DNA of 64,000 nucleotides from NCBI RefSeq assembly GCF_029537735.1, contig NZ_JARPUQ010000001.1:370965-434964 (forward strand). The letters are read 5' to 3'. The DNA comes from Robiginitalea aestuariiviva. GTDB taxonomy: Bacteria; Bacteroidota; Bacteroidia; Flavobacteriales; Flavobacteriaceae. The notes beneath the pieces are model-generated. The model made no database searches, was not told where the DNA came from, and worked only from the letters and a program-made list of their open reading frames with translations. A program made the position numbers and the translations under genes. The stretch's first letter is position 1, and each line of letters starts with the position of its first letter. Positions 17,882 through 27,476 of this stretch are shown in pieces.

Positions 17882-19273
17882 TTAATAGTGACACTTGCCG
17901 CATTCCAGGCCGCCCATCTGGGCTGCAGTAACCTGTTCCACGCCGTACTTCTTGGCAAGTTCCTCGTGGATTTTTTCGTAATAGTCGTTGCCTTCCATCT
18001 GTACGTTGGTCTCCCGGTGGCAGTTGATACACCAACCCATGGTGAGGGGAGAGTACTGGTACATGATTTCCATTTCCTCCACGGGGCCGTGGCAGGTCTG
18101 GCATTCGATCTTGCCCACACTTACGTGCTGAGAGTGGTTGAAGTACGCGAAATCCGGGAGGTTGTGGATCCGCACCCACTCTACGGGCTTGGGCTCGTTG
18201 GCGTAGCTCTGGGTCTCTTCGTCCCAGCCGACGGCAGCGTAGAGCTTCTTGATCTCGCCGGTGTAGAATTCGTTGGTGTACCCGTTGGCCAGGTCTTCGG
18301 CAGAAGGCCCTTCGGGATTGCCCTTGTATTCGTAAATGGACTTGTGGCAGTTCATACACACATTCAGGGACGGGATGCCGGAGTGCTTGGACACCCGGGC
18401 AGAGGAGTGGCAGTACTTACAGTCAATGCCGTTGTCCCCGGCGTGGATTTTATGGGAATAATGGATGGGTTGGATGGGGGCATACCCCTGGTCCACTCCA
18501 ACCTGCATGAGCCAGCCGTAGGCGAAGTAGGCCGCGCCCAGCATCAGGAAAATCACAGTTACCAGGACCAGGAACTGGTTCTGGGCAAAGGCCTTCCAGA
18601 TGGGCAGTCCTTTCTCGGCTTTTTCCTTTTCCACCATGACCCCGTTGGCCTCGGCAATGCGGCGCAGGGTACGGTTTACCAGGAACAACATCATCACCAA
18701 CAGGGCAAAGACCAGGGCCAGGGCACCAAGGATAATTTCATTGGAAATTCCGGATTGGGCAGCCGGATCCCCGGTCCCACCGCCAGCAGGCACAGCGGCA
18801 GCAGCCGGTGCAGGGGGCGGGGCCTCGGTATAGGCCAGAATGTCATTGATGTCCTGATCGCTCAGGGTGGGGAAGGCGGTCATGGCCGCCTGGTTGTACT
18901 CGTTGTAAATGCTGTTGGCGTAGCTGTCTCCGGAAGCAATCACCCCGGCGCTGTTGCGGATCCATCCGTAAATCCAGTCGCAGTCCAGCCCCTCCTCTTC
19001 CGTGAGGCGGGTGGCTACATTTGCCAGGGCCGGACCGGTCATCCGACGGTCCAGGGCGTGGCAGGCCGCACAGTTCTGATTAAACAATTGCTTCCCTTTC
19101 GCAGCATCCCCCGGGCCACAAGGGCTCCCATCCCCGGCGTCAGCCGCGGCCTCTGTAGACGCAGCAGCAGCCGCATCGTCCTGGGCGGTAAGGGTGGGTG
19201 AAACAAGCAGGGAGAGGGCAAGAGAAAAAGCTAAAATCGCAAAGTTCGGATGGCGGTTTGGAACCTTTTTCAT
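17882..19273 (-). CDS. actA: Alternative complex III multihaem cytochrome c ActA with an extra N-terminal haem domain
   Basis: Electron-exit cytochrome of ACIII, 463 residues from the ATG at 19273, which gives the signal peptide MKKVPNRHPNFAILAFSLAL... A start at 19351 would add 26 unrelated residues. I count six haem sites. The first, CAACH, lies in a separate N-terminal monohaem cytochrome c domain, followed by a transmembrane helix near residues 180-200. The other five, CKYCH, CMNCH, CQTCH, CINCH and CGKCH, form the pentahaem part typical of ActA. The last one is only two residues from the C-terminus. It is first in the operon and the 300-base region upstream is non-coding. Confidence 0.93.
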   Translation of the reverse strand: MKKVPNRHPNFAILAFSLALSLLVSPTLTAQDDAAAAASTEAAADAGDGSPCGPGDAAKGKQLFNQNCAACHALDRRMTGPALANVATRLTEEEGLDCDWIYGWIRNSAGVIASGDSYANSIYNEYNQAAMTAFPTLSDQDINDILAYTEAPPPAPAAAAVPAGGGTGDPAAQSGISNEIILGALALVFALLVMMLFLVNRTLRRIAEANGVMVEKEKAEKGLPIWKAFAQNQFLVLVTVIFLMLGAAYFAYGWLMQVGVDQGYAPIQPIHYSHKIHAGDNGIDCKYCHSSARVSKHSGIPSLNVCMNCHKSIYEYKGNPEGPSAEDLANGYTNEFYTGEIKKLYAAVGWDEETQSYANEPKPVEWVRIHNLPDFAYFNHSQHVSVGKIECQTCHGPVEEMEIMYQYSPLTMGWCINCHRETNVQMEGNDYYEKIHEELAKKYGVEQVTAAQMGGLECGKCHY

Positions 19274-19593
19274 GTGTTGCTGTTCAATATATGTTGCATC
19301 CCGCAGCACTGGGCTAAAGCTTGGCATGCTTTTGGCTGGTAAACCTACCAAAAGCCAGTGATACGGGCTTTTTTGTTCAGTTTGGCGGCGCGCAGGCCCG
19401 GCGCAAAACCGGATTAAAATAGCGATTTAAAACCGCCCAAACGGTCAGCAAAAATACAAACTAGACTTTATTCAGGAAATCTTAAAGGTTTTATAATTTA
19501 TAATTTATAATCTTTCTAAATAATTACTTTTATGCCCCGGAAAGCCCCTAAAAAAGTACCTTTATCCATATCGGAAAACTAGAAATTTACGGG
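19274..19593. other. Divergent intergenic region between actA and the SPOR gene
   Basis: A 320-base AT-rich region with no gene. The actA side holds three overlapping complementary segments (19328-19335, 19348-19356 and 19366-19372) that could form alternative hairpins in the mRNA leader. A TACCTTTA at 19557-19564 is a plausible -7 element for the SPOR gene. I could not find a confident consensus promoter for the act operon, although several TATTTTA-like stretches exist between 19400 and 19480. A short repeat of TATAATTTATAATTTATAAT lies at 19491-19510. Confidence 0.5.
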
Positions 19594-19962
19594 ATGAAAA
19601 CTGCGATTTTTACCCTTATCTGCCTGCTGGGGCTGGGGCTTTCTGCCCGGGCCCAAAACGGGCAGCTCCATATTGAACAGGAACCCGGGATCGAAAAACT
19701 CCTGGCCATTTATGCCCAGGGGATAGCCAAAGCCGGATACTACACCATCCAGGTGGGCTTTGGCTCCTTCAGCGCTGCAGAAGAACTCAAGCGGGATGTG
19801 GAAATTGACTTCCCGCAATGGCAGGCGAAGATCGTGTTCGACTCCCCCACGTATCGGGTGCAGGTAGGCCGGTTTAAAAGCCGGTTGGAAGCCGAACGGG
19901 AATACCGCGAAGTCCGCAAAAAATTTCCCGCCGCCCTCCTGCTCCGCCCCGAGGAAAAATAG
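19594..19962 (+). CDS. Secreted SPOR-domain protein
   Basis: Small exported protein of 122 residues. The signal peptide is MKTAIFTLICLLGLGLSARA with cleavage before QNGQL. Residues about 48-115 fit the SPOR fold (YYTIQVGFGSF ... YRVQVGRFKSRLEAEREYRE), which binds denuded glycan strands of peptidoglycan. It probably acts in the periplasm at the cell wall. It converges with infB on a shared terminator. SPOR genes next to infB are common in Flavobacteriaceae, so the context supports the call; no more specific role is visible. Confidence 0.85.
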   Translation: MKTAIFTLICLLGLGLSARAQNGQLHIEQEPGIEKLLAIYAQGIAKAGYYTIQVGFGSFSAAEELKRDVEIDFPQWQAKIVFDSPTYRVQVGRFKSRLEAEREYREVRKKFPAALLLRPEEK

Positions 19963-20004
19963 CACCTCCTCGCCGCCTATCCCGATGCGGGCGGCCCAAA
20001 AAAG

Positions 20005-20039
20005 AAAATCCCAAACACCACCGGCGTTTGGGATTTTTT
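20005..20039. terminator. Bidirectional terminator between the SPOR gene and infB
   Basis: Perfect 12-bp stem AAAATCCCAAAC (20005-20016) with GTTTGGGATTTT (20026-20037) and a 9-base loop. Each strand ends in a T-run. Confidence 0.9.
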
Positions 20040-20058
20040 ATTGCCAATTTATCAGGTC

Positions 20059-22728
20059 TTACAGGGTCTTTTTGACAGCCACTTCCTGGAAGGCCTCTAC
20101 GATATCGCTCTCGCGGATGTCGTTGTAGTTCTTGATCTGCATCCCGCAATCGTACCCTTTGGATACCTCCTTCACATCGTCCTTGAAGCGCTTCAGGGAA
20201 GCGAGCTCCCCAGTGAAGATCACCACGCCGTCGCGAATCAGGCGGATGTTGGAGTTGCGGAAAATCTTGCCGCTGGTAACCATACACCCGGCAATGGTAC
20301 CGATCTTGGATATCTTGAAAGTCTCGCGGATCTCGGCCGTACCGGTAACCTCCTCCTTGATTTCGGGGGAGAGCATCCCTTCCATCGCATCTTTAACATC
20401 GTTAATGGCGTCGTAGATGATGGAGTAGGTCCGGATATCGATTTCCTCCTTGTCGGCCACTTCGCGGGCATTGCCCATGGGACGTACGTTAAACCCGATA
20501 ATGATCGCATCCGAGGCCGAAGCCAGCAATACGTCGGATTCGGTAATGGCACCCACCCCTTTCAGGATGATATTCACCTGGATCTCGTCGGTGGAAAGTT
20601 TCAGGAAGGAATCCGAGAGGGCTTCCACGGAACCGTCCACATCCCCTTTCAGGATAATGTTGAGCTCCTTGAAGTCGCCCAGGGCAATTCGCCTTCCGAT
20701 CTCGTCCAGGGTAATATGGCGCTGGGTGCGGACATTCTGTTCGCGCTGCAGCTGGGAACGTTTGGCCGCAATTTGCTTGGCTTCCCGTTCGTCTTCCAGC
20801 ACATTAAATTTATCCCCGGCCTGGGGCGCCCCGTCCAACCCTAGGATGGAAATAGGCACCGAAGGCCCGGCCTCCTTAATGCTTTTTCCGCGTTCGTCCT
20901 GCATGGCCTTAACCTTACCACTGCAGGTTCCCGCCAGCACGTAGTCCCCAATCTTCAGGGTTCCGGCCTGAACCAGCACGGTAGAGACATAGCCCCGTCC
21001 CTTATCCAGGAAGGCTTCCACCACCGTACCGTTGGCCAGCTTGTCCGGGTTGGCTTTCAGTTCAAGCAACTCCGCTTCCAGCAGGACCTTTTCGAGCAGT
21101 TCCTTAACGCCCTGCCCGGTTTTGGCAGAGATGTCGTGGGACTGGATTTTCCCACCCCAGTCTTCTACCAGTAAGTTCATATTCGCCAGGCCTTCCTTGA
21201 TCTTGTCCGGGTTGGCCGTGGGCTTATCGATCTTGTTGATCGCAAAGACAATGGGAACCCCGGCAGCCTGGGCGTGGCTGATCGCTTCCTTGGTCTGGGG
21301 CATGATATCGTCGTCTGCCGCCACCACAATAATAGCGATGTCGGTCACCTGAGCCCCACGCGCCCGCATGGCGGTAAAGGCCTCGTGCCCGGGTGTGTCC
21401 AGGAAAGTGATCCGTTGCCCGTTATCGAGGGTTACCCCGTAGGCGCCAATGTGCTGGGTAATTCCCCCGCTTTCGCCTGCGATTACATTCTCTTCGCGGA
21501 TGTGGTCCAGCAGGGAGGTTTTACCGTGGTCTACGTGACCCATCACCGTAACGATGGGGGCACGGGCTTTCAGATCTTCCGGAGCATCCTCTACCTCTTC
21601 AATGGCCTCCTCGATTTCAGCGGTCACGAATTCCACGTCAAACCCGAACTCCTCGGCCACGATGCTGAGGGTTTCGGCATCGAGGCGCTGGTTCATGGTG
21701 ACCATGATTCCGAGGGACATACAGGCCGAAATAATATCCGTAGTGGGGACGTCCATCATGGTGGCCACCTCCTGGGCGGTCACAAATTCGGTCACTTTCA
21801 GGGTACGGCTCTCGCGTTCCTGCTCCTGCAGGTCCTTTTCGGTCTGCTGACGGTGCATGTCCCGCTTGTCGCGGCGGTACTTGGCCCCTTTGCCTTTCTT
21901 GGATTTCCCCTGTAATTTTTCCAGGGTTTCCCGTACCTGCTTTTGTACTTCTTCCTCGGTGGGTTCCACCTTGGCAGTGCCCCCCCGTTGTTTGCGACCT
22001 CCTGCCTTCCCACGGCCTGCGGCATCGGTCCGGCTGGTGATGCGGCGGCGCTTGCGCTTGCGGTCCTGGTCGTCCTTGTCTTCTTTTTTCTTTTTCGGCT
22101 TCTCGAACTTGGAGAGGTCGATCTTATCTTTGATCTTGGGGCCAGAGAGTTTCTGGTACTCCGTCTCGATCTTCTCTGGTGCGGCCTGAGCTGCGGGCTT
22201 TTCTTCGGCTTTAACTTCGGGTTCGGCCTCGGGTTTGGCTTCGGCCTTGGGTTCGGCCTCTGCCTTGGGTTCGGCCGGGGCCGGGGCCTCTGCTTCTTTG
22301 GCTGGGGCAGGCACTTCTGCCTTGGGGGCTTCCTCTGCCACCGGTGCCGGTTTGGCCTTGGGGGCATCCAGATCTATCTTGCCCACCTGTTTGGGACCGC
22401 TCAGTTCGGCCTTGGCGCGTACCACCTCAGTCTTGGCCTGGCGGCGTTCGCGGGCCAGCCTGCGCTCTTCCTGCTCCTGTTCCAGTTGCAGGCGCAGGGC
22501 TTCCTTCTCCTTGCGTTTCTCCTCCCCTACCTCTTGCGAAGCAACCTTTTTGCTCATGTCGGACTTGAACTCATCCAGGAGCACCTGATATACTTCGTCG
22601 GAGATTTTGGTGGTCGGGCGCGCGTCTACCTCATGCCCCTTGGAGGCAAGGTAATCCACTGCCCTATCCAGCGAAATATTGAGTTCTCTGAGGACCTTGT
22701 TAAGCCTTATGGTTGCGTTGTCTGCCAT
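20059..22728 (-). CDS. infB: Translation initiation factor IF-2
   Basis: GTPase that places initiator tRNA on the 30S subunit and promotes subunit joining. It has 889 residues. The N-terminus has the IF2_N motif ([20 protein letters not shown]) followed by a long low-complexity stretch rich in K, P, E and A (residues ~110-280). The G domain has [23 protein letters not shown] and NKID, and domains II to IV follow. It is the last gene of rimP-nusA-infB, the usual bacterial order. Infers regulation by the leader upstream of rimP. Confidence 0.98.
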   Translation of the reverse strand: MADNATIRLNKVLRELNISLDRAVDYLASKGHEVDARPTTKISDEVYQVLLDEFKSDMSKKVASQEVGEEKRKEKEALRLQLEQEQEERRLARERRQAKTEVVRAKAELSGPKQVGKIDLDAPKAKPAPVAEEAPKAEVPAPAKEAEAPAPAEPKAEAEPKAEAKPEAEPEVKAEEKPAAQAAPEKIETEYQKLSGPKIKDKIDLSKFEKPKKKKEDKDDQDRKRKRRRITSRTDAAGRGKAGGRKQRGGTAKVEPTEEEVQKQVRETLEKLQGKSKKGKGAKYRRDKRDMHRQQTEKDLQEQERESRTLKVTEFVTAQEVATMMDVPTTDIISACMSLGIMVTMNQRLDAETLSIVAEEFGFDVEFVTAEIEEAIEEVEDAPEDLKARAPIVTVMGHVDHGKTSLLDHIREENVIAGESGGITQHIGAYGVTLDNGQRITFLDTPGHEAFTAMRARGAQVTDIAIIVVAADDDIMPQTKEAISHAQAAGVPIVFAINKIDKPTANPDKIKEGLANMNLLVEDWGGKIQSHDISAKTGQGVKELLEKVLLEAELLELKANPDKLANGTVVEAFLDKGRGYVSTVLVQAGTLKIGDYVLAGTCSGKVKAMQDERGKSIKEAGPSVPISILGLDGAPQAGDKFNVLEDEREAKQIAAKRSQLQREQNVRTQRHITLDEIGRRIALGDFKELNIILKGDVDGSVEALSDSFLKLSTDEIQVNIILKGVGAITESDVLLASASDAIIIGFNVRPMGNAREVADKEEIDIRTYSIIYDAINDVKDAMEGMLSPEIKEEVTGTAEIRETFKISKIGTIAGCMVTSGKIFRNSNIRLIRDGVVIFTGELASLKRFKDDVKEVSKGYDCGMQIKNYNDIRESDIVEAFQEVAVKKTL

Positions 22729-22772
22729 AAAAGAATTCCAGCGTTCTAAATAATAAGTTGCTAATATATAGC

Positions 22773-24005
22773 TTAATCTTCAAACTCTTCCTTGAGGATA
22801 CGCATCACATCCAGGATGGTTTCCTCCTCCAGATCGGTGCGTTTTACCAGGTCGTCCACGTCCTGTTCCAGGACGGCGCGGGCCGTATCCAGGCCAATCT
22901 TGCGAAGCTCCGCAATGATCCATTCCTCGATCTCGTCGCGGAACTCGGTGAGCTCCACATCTTCTTCCACCCCTTCGCGGAAGACATCAATTTCATACCC
23001 CGTAAGCTGGCCGGCCAGACGGATGTTGTGGCCGCCGCGGCCAATAGCCTTGGAGACCTCTTCCGGCTTCAGGTATACCTGGGCGGTTTTGTTTTCATCG
23101 TCCAGTTTTACCTGGGTTACGCGGGCGGGGCTCAGCGCCCGGGACACCATCAGCTGGGGGTTGTTGGTCCAGTTGATCACGTCGATATTCTCATTGCCCA
23201 GTTCGCGCACAATCCCATGGATGCGGGAACCCTTCATCCCCACACAGGCCCCGACGGGGTCTATACGGTCGTCATAGGAATCCACGGCAACCTTGGCTTT
23301 CTCGCCCGGGATACGCACGGCCTTTTTGATGGTAATCAGCCCGTCGAACACCTCCGGGATCTCCTGGTGGAAGAGTTGCTCCAGGAACTTGGGAGAGGTG
23401 CGGGACATGATGATCAGCGGCTTGTTGCCTTTCAGTTCCACGCTCTCGATAATCCCGCGCACGTTGTCGCCCTTGCGGAAGAAATCCGAAGGGATCTGCT
23501 TCTCCTTGGGCATGAGGATTTCATTCCCCTCGTCGTCCAGCAGGATAATGGCCTTGTGGCGGATGTGGTGCACCTCTGCGGTGTAGATCTCGCCTTCCAG
23601 GTCTTTGAATTGCTTATAGATGGTGGTGTTGTCGTGCTCGTGGATCTTGGCGATCAGGTTCTGGCGCAGCGCCAGGATGGAACGCCGCCCCAGGTCGATC
23701 AGCTTTACCTCCTCGGATACGTCTTCCCCTACCTCAAAATCCGGTTCGATCTTGCGGGCCTCGGAAAGGGAAATCTCCTCGTTGGGCTCTTCTACTTCCC
23801 CGTCCGGCACCACCACGCGGTTCCTCCAGATCTCGAGGTCGCCCTTGTCCGGGTTGATGATGATGTCGAAGTTGTCGTCCGAACCGAATTTGCGCTTGAG
23901 GGCAGCCCGGAATACTTCCTCCAGGATAGCCATCAGGGTTACCCGGTCGATAAACTTGTCGTCCTTGAATTCGGAAAACGATTCGATCAGTGCGAGATTT
24001 TCCAT
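22773..24005 (-). CDS. nusA: Transcription termination/antitermination factor NusA
   Basis: RNA-polymerase-associated factor that modulates pausing, termination and antitermination. It has 410 residues, the short form of Bacteroidota: an N-terminal domain ([20 protein letters not shown]), an S1 domain near residues 135-200, and two KH domains. It includes [20 protein letters not shown] and the KH GXXG motif in [12 protein letters not shown]. The C-terminal acidic repeats of the E. coli protein are absent. It lies 15 bases after rimP and 44 before infB. NusA is known to feed back on its own operon in E. coli, which makes the hairpin in the rimP leader notable. Confidence 0.97.
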   Translation of the reverse strand: MENLALIESFSEFKDDKFIDRVTLMAILEEVFRAALKRKFGSDDNFDIIINPDKGDLEIWRNRVVVPDGEVEEPNEEISLSEARKIEPDFEVGEDVSEEVKLIDLGRRSILALRQNLIAKIHEHDNTTIYKQFKDLEGEIYTAEVHHIRHKAIILLDDEGNEILMPKEKQIPSDFFRKGDNVRGIIESVELKGNKPLIIMSRTSPKFLEQLFHQEIPEVFDGLITIKKAVRIPGEKAKVAVDSYDDRIDPVGACVGMKGSRIHGIVRELGNENIDVINWTNNPQLMVSRALSPARVTQVKLDDENKTAQVYLKPEEVSKAIGRGGHNIRLAGQLTGYEIDVFREGVEEDVELTEFRDEIEEWIIAELRKIGLDTARAVLEQDVDDLVKRTDLEEETILDVMRILKEEFED

Positions 24006-24020
24006 GTTTTTGCGTTACCG

Positions 24021-24500
24021 TTAAAAGGTTAAAACCACTTTTGCCTGTTCAATGTCGGAATAGGGAATTACCTCCTCTTTCCGAACCGTATGCTTCCCCT
24101 TGCCAACCGGCTTGGGTTCCCGGGCCTTCCAGCCCAGGGTTATGCCATGTTCATCCGCGGCCTGCAACGTGCCTTCCAGGTCTTCCCCGGAGCGGCGCAC
24201 CGCCAGTTTCCGGCCCACGTGTTTCTTGTATTGCCTTGGCATTTCCAGCGGGGCCGAGGCCCCTGCCGAACTTACCTCAAGCGAAAAATCGAAGGCATCC
24301 CGGTCCAGCTGGTGCTCCACCGCCCGGCTCACTTCCATACAATCCTGCAGGCTGATCCCCGAATCTCCGTCAAGGGTAATGCGGATGGACTGGTCCGACC
24401 CGACTTTCAGGTCGATCAGGAACAAGTCCGGCCGCGCCCGGAGGGCTTCCTCGAGCAGGGCACTGACGCGCTGTTGTAAACTGCTTGGTTCCATCACCAT
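24021..24500 (-). CDS. rimP: Ribosome maturation factor RimP
   Basis: Cytoplasmic factor needed for maturation of the 30S subunit. It has 159 residues and the usual two-domain layout: LFLIDLKVGSDQSIRITLDG with the conserved DxD-like turn and SLQDCMEVSRAVEHQLD, then FSLEVSSAGASAPL and a small Sm-like barrel at the C-terminus. It is first in the operon. Two in-frame ATGs, at 24500 and 24494, are both possible starts. The leader between the promoter at 24569-24599 and the start contains a GC-rich hairpin followed by six T. Confidence 0.94.
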   Translation of the reverse strand: MVMEPSSLQQRVSALLEEALRARPDLFLIDLKVGSDQSIRITLDGDSGISLQDCMEVSRAVEHQLDRDAFDFSLEVSSAGASAPLEMPRQYKKHVGRKLAVRRSGEDLEGTLQAADEHGITLGWKAREPKPVGKGKHTVRKEEVIPYSDIEQAKVVLTF

Positions 24501-24514
24501 GAATGACTGCTAAC

Positions 24515-24539
24515 AAAAAAGGGGACTTTCGGTCCCCTT
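24515..24539 (-). terminator. Attenuator-like hairpin in the rimP-nusA-infB leader
   Basis: Read on the minus strand, AAGGGGAC pairs with GTCCCCTT around CGAAA, and the T-run TTTTTTG follows. It lies between a consensus promoter and the rimP start codon, with no gene ending upstream on this strand. It therefore looks like a leader terminator, not an end-of-gene terminator. Confidence 0.65.
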
Positions 24540-24568
24540 ATCAATTCGCAATGCTTCGATAAGTGGCG

Positions 24569-24599
24569 CAAAGATATACCTTTTTTCGGGAATTGACAA
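24569..24599 (-). promoter_or_regulatory. Promoter of rimP-nusA-infB
   Basis: On the minus strand a TTG (24599-24597) is followed after 20 bases by TATCTTTG (24576-24569). This fits the Bacteroidota sigma factor consensus in both elements and spacing. Predicted transcription would begin near 24565, ahead of the leader hairpin. Confidence 0.7.
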
Positions 24600-24669
24600 T
24601 GTAATCCCATGGAAATTAAGCCGGTTGAAATGCCCGAATTCCGTTACCTTTAAACCCAAAGCCCGGCCT

Positions 24670-25938
24670 ATGGAACTCTTTTCTTCCTACAACCTGATCA
24701 TTGAAGGCGCCCTGATCCTGATCCTGTCATTCTGGTTCAATACCCTGTCGCGGAAAACGAACATCCCCTCGGTCCTGATGCTCATTGTGCTGGGGGTGAT
24801 CCTCCAATATGCAGTAAGCGCCCTGGGCAACCGCCTGCCGGACCTGTTTCCCGCCCTGGAGATCCTGGGTATAGTGGGGCTGATTATGATTGTGCTGGAA
24901 GCCGCCCTGGAACTGGAGCTGCGGCGGGACAAGGTATGGCCCATCCTCAAAGCCATGGGGGTGGCCGTTGCCGGCCTGCTGGCCTCGGCCTGGGTGGCCG
25001 CCCTGATCCTGGAGGCCCTGGTGCCCGGCATGAGCACGGCCTCGGCCTGGTTGTACGCCACGCCCCTGTCCATCCTGTCCAGCGCCATCATCATCCCCAG
25101 CGTGGGCGGGCTCCCGGAAGCCAAGAAGGAATTTCATATTTACGAGAGCACCTTCTCGGATATTGCCGGGATTATCCTGTTCTATTTCCTGGCTGGGCAG
25201 CTGAACCCCGCCGAAGCCGTGGGCCCCGCCGGGTTTGCCGGCACCCTGCTGCTCACCGTGGTGGTGGCCATTGCGGCCAGCTACCTGCTGATCCTCATTT
25301 TCCAGGGCATCCGCACCCAGGCCAAGCAATTCCTGCTTATTGCGGTGCTGTTGCTGCTCTATGCCATCGGGAAGAAGCTGCACCTGTCTTCCCTGATCAT
25401 TATCCTGGTCTTTGGCCTGGTGATCGCCAACATGAAACTGTTCTTTTTCGGCCCCCTGCGCCGGTACCTGCAGCCGGATCGCGCCCGGCAGATCTACCAC
25501 GAACTCCACATTATTACCCTGGAGACCGCCTTTGTGGTGCGCACCTTCTTCTTTGTGGTCTTCGGGCTTACTATAGTATTGAGCAGCCTGCTCAGTATTA
25601 AGGTACTGCTGATCAGCCTGCTGATTATCGCCTCCATCTACATCATCCGCTTTGGGCTGTTGCGCATTGTATTCGGGAGCGATATTCGGCCCCAGCTCTT
25701 TATCGCACCCCGTGGATTGATTACCGTACTGCTGTTCTATGCCATCCCGGCAGAGGCCAAGATCGAAACCTTTGAACCCGGCATCCTGCTGTTTATCATC
25801 ATTGCCACCAGCCTGATCATGACCTGGGCCATGATCCGCGACAAAAAGAAACCGGGCACTGTCCTGGACGGGATCGAGGAGGAATACGACGCCCTGGATG
25901 AGGCCTACGATGCAGAGCAGGAGGCGGAGGAGGAATGA
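24670..25938 (+). CDS. Cation/proton antiporter (CPA1, NhaP-like)
   Basis: Inner-membrane monovalent cation:proton exchanger, 422 residues from the ATG at 24670. An in-frame start at 24625 would add 15 polar residues. About twelve membrane helices are visible. The family core is present: the first helices with TNIPSVLMLIVLGVILQ, then the segment LYATPLSILSSAIIIPSVGG, matching the discontinuous helix of CPA1 exchangers, and later APRGLITVLLFYAIP. The C-terminal tail is strongly acidic (IEEEYDALDEAYDAEQEAEE). Sodium or potassium specificity cannot be read from the sequence. It is divergent from rimP. Confidence 0.85.
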   Translation: MELFSSYNLIIEGALILILSFWFNTLSRKTNIPSVLMLIVLGVILQYAVSALGNRLPDLFPALEILGIVGLIMIVLEAALELELRRDKVWPILKAMGVAVAGLLASAWVAALILEALVPGMSTASAWLYATPLSILSSAIIIPSVGGLPEAKKEFHIYESTFSDIAGIILFYFLAGQLNPAEAVGPAGFAGTLLLTVVVAIAASYLLILIFQGIRTQAKQFLLIAVLLLLYAIGKKLHLSSLIIILVFGLVIANMKLFFFGPLRRYLQPDRARQIYHELHIITLETAFVVRTFFFVVFGLTIVLSSLLSIKVLLISLLIIASIYIIRFGLLRIVFGSDIRPQLFIAPRGLITVLLFYAIPAEAKIETFEPGILLFIIIATSLIMTWAMIRDKKKPGTVLDGIEEEYDALDEAYDAEQEAEEE

Positions 25939-26031
25939 AGAGCCTCCATGAACTCCACTAAAGATAGGGCTGAAAACTCATGTGCCGAAAGCGCATTTGA
26001 GGCACTCACCAGGCCCCTTACTTGATTGTCT

Positions 26032-27288
26032 ATGGAACGTCTTCGCCTACGGAAACCACGCCTTACCCGCAAAAGCATCGGGCTTACCAAATTCTGGTTT
26101 GGGATTGGCGCAGGGCTCTTCGTGGCCGTGGCCCTGAATTCCTTCTTTTCTGTAGGAATGGAATTGATGCGCCTGGTCACCTCCATCTGGTCGGACTTGT
26201 GGGATTTGGACGAATTGGAAAGACCCTTCTACCAGTACTTCTTTGCCTCCGTCTCCTACCTGCTGGGTCTCAATATAGCCCTGAGTATTTGGTTTGGCAG
26301 GATCCGGGGAAACTTTCGGGGACATCGCCCGGCCTTGCGAACCGGTTGGCTGATGAACCAGTTATCCCTCTGGGTGGTCATTTTGGTAGTCTTTCGCTAT
26401 TGCAGCCTGGTGCCCATCCTGGTATTTGCCATGCCCGATGTCAATAACCAACTGCGGCTGATCGATTCTTATCCCTTCCTTTTCGGGCTAATCCCAATGG
26501 TATTTTTCCTGCAGTCCTGGCACATTTATCAGAAATGTTTTAGGGCGGGACGGTGGATGCTGGCTTCCCTTTTGCTTGGGATGCTGATTATTTTTCTCCT
26601 GGGCCGCTTTCTGGTGGTGGGGCCGGAGGTGGTGAACCGGGAATATGCCGGTTGGTACAAGGAGGAATTCGAATATATAGCCGCTCAAACGTCCCGAGCG
26701 AAATTCCTGTATGGTATCGAATACACCAGGGAAACGATCTCAGATTTAAAAAAATTCTATTCCATAAGGTCGGCCATTCAAATGCACGGGGTAAGCCAGG
26801 CCTTCGAACAGGACCATCCGGTATCTTTGGACACGATCATCCTGGCGCGTATGATTATCGATTTGCAAAAGGAAATGCCCTGGGAATTCAAATGGGAATA
26901 CGCAGGCAAGCCCACATTCTGGTATTACCCCCTCCCACACGAAACCTACAGGCAATTAAAGGTTTACCCGGGGAATTCCCCGGAAAGCCGGGAACTGATG
27001 GAATTGCTCCTCGCTATGTACTCGATACGGGAGAACACTTTGAAATATTACGACATCATGTACGGCAAGGGTCCGGAACCCGATGCAGATGGAAATCGGG
27101 AGTTTCCCAGGTTCCTCTCCAATGGTTTTTACCCGGAACAACTTCTCTACCTGGACCTATTGGGATGGGATCTGGAAAACGTCCGGGATAGCATGAAGCT
27201 TCGGGAGGAGTTTATAGAAATCCGGGCGCTTTACCCGCAGTGGGATAGCCTCAACATTTCGCCGGCAAGGGATTTGCAACTCAGGTAG
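26032..27288 (+). CDS. Membrane protein of unknown function
   Basis: I do not recognise this 418-residue protein. The ATG at 26032 is preferred to a TTG two codons earlier. A positively charged N-terminus (MERLRLRKPRLTRKS) precedes five hydrophobic segments within about the first 200 residues. These include FWFGIGAGLFVAVALNSFF, FFASVSYLLGLNIALSIWFG and WMLASLLLGMLIIFLLGRFL. The rest, ~210 residues, is soluble, mixed alpha/beta and rich in aromatic and charged residues. By eye the gene is less GC-rich than its neighbours. It follows the antiporter by 93 bases on the same strand with no terminator between them. It has no clear role from context. Confidence 0.7.
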   Translation: MERLRLRKPRLTRKSIGLTKFWFGIGAGLFVAVALNSFFSVGMELMRLVTSIWSDLWDLDELERPFYQYFFASVSYLLGLNIALSIWFGRIRGNFRGHRPALRTGWLMNQLSLWVVILVVFRYCSLVPILVFAMPDVNNQLRLIDSYPFLFGLIPMVFFLQSWHIYQKCFRAGRWMLASLLLGMLIIFLLGRFLVVGPEVVNREYAGWYKEEFEYIAAQTSRAKFLYGIEYTRETISDLKKFYSIRSAIQMHGVSQAFEQDHPVSLDTIILARMIIDLQKEMPWEFKWEYAGKPTFWYYPLPHETYRQLKVYPGNSPESRELMELLLAMYSIRENTLKYYDIMYGKGPEPDADGNREFPRFLSNGFYPEQLLYLDLLGWDLENVRDSMKLREEFIEIRALYPQWDSLNISPARDLQLR

Positions 27289-27438
27289 ATGTTTTTGGGA
27301 AAGGGAATTGGGCAGGTTAACCATAAAGGGGCACCCCCGCCCGCCCGGCTTCAAAGTACCCCGCAACCCTGAAAAATCCTTGCACCACAAGCCATTCCCA
27401 TCCTCATTTTTATCACCCCATTGCCAATAGCCTATCGA

Positions 27439-27471
27439 TTTGGCACCCCACCGGTTTCTGATGTACCTTTG
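27439..27471 (+). promoter_or_regulatory. Consensus promoter immediately before the 27477 gene
   Basis: TTTG (27439-27442), 21-base spacer, TACCTTTG (27464-27471). Both elements match the Bacteroidota consensus. The GTG start codon follows only five bases later, so the mRNA would be leaderless or nearly so. Confidence 0.7.
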
Positions 27472-27476
27472 CACCT

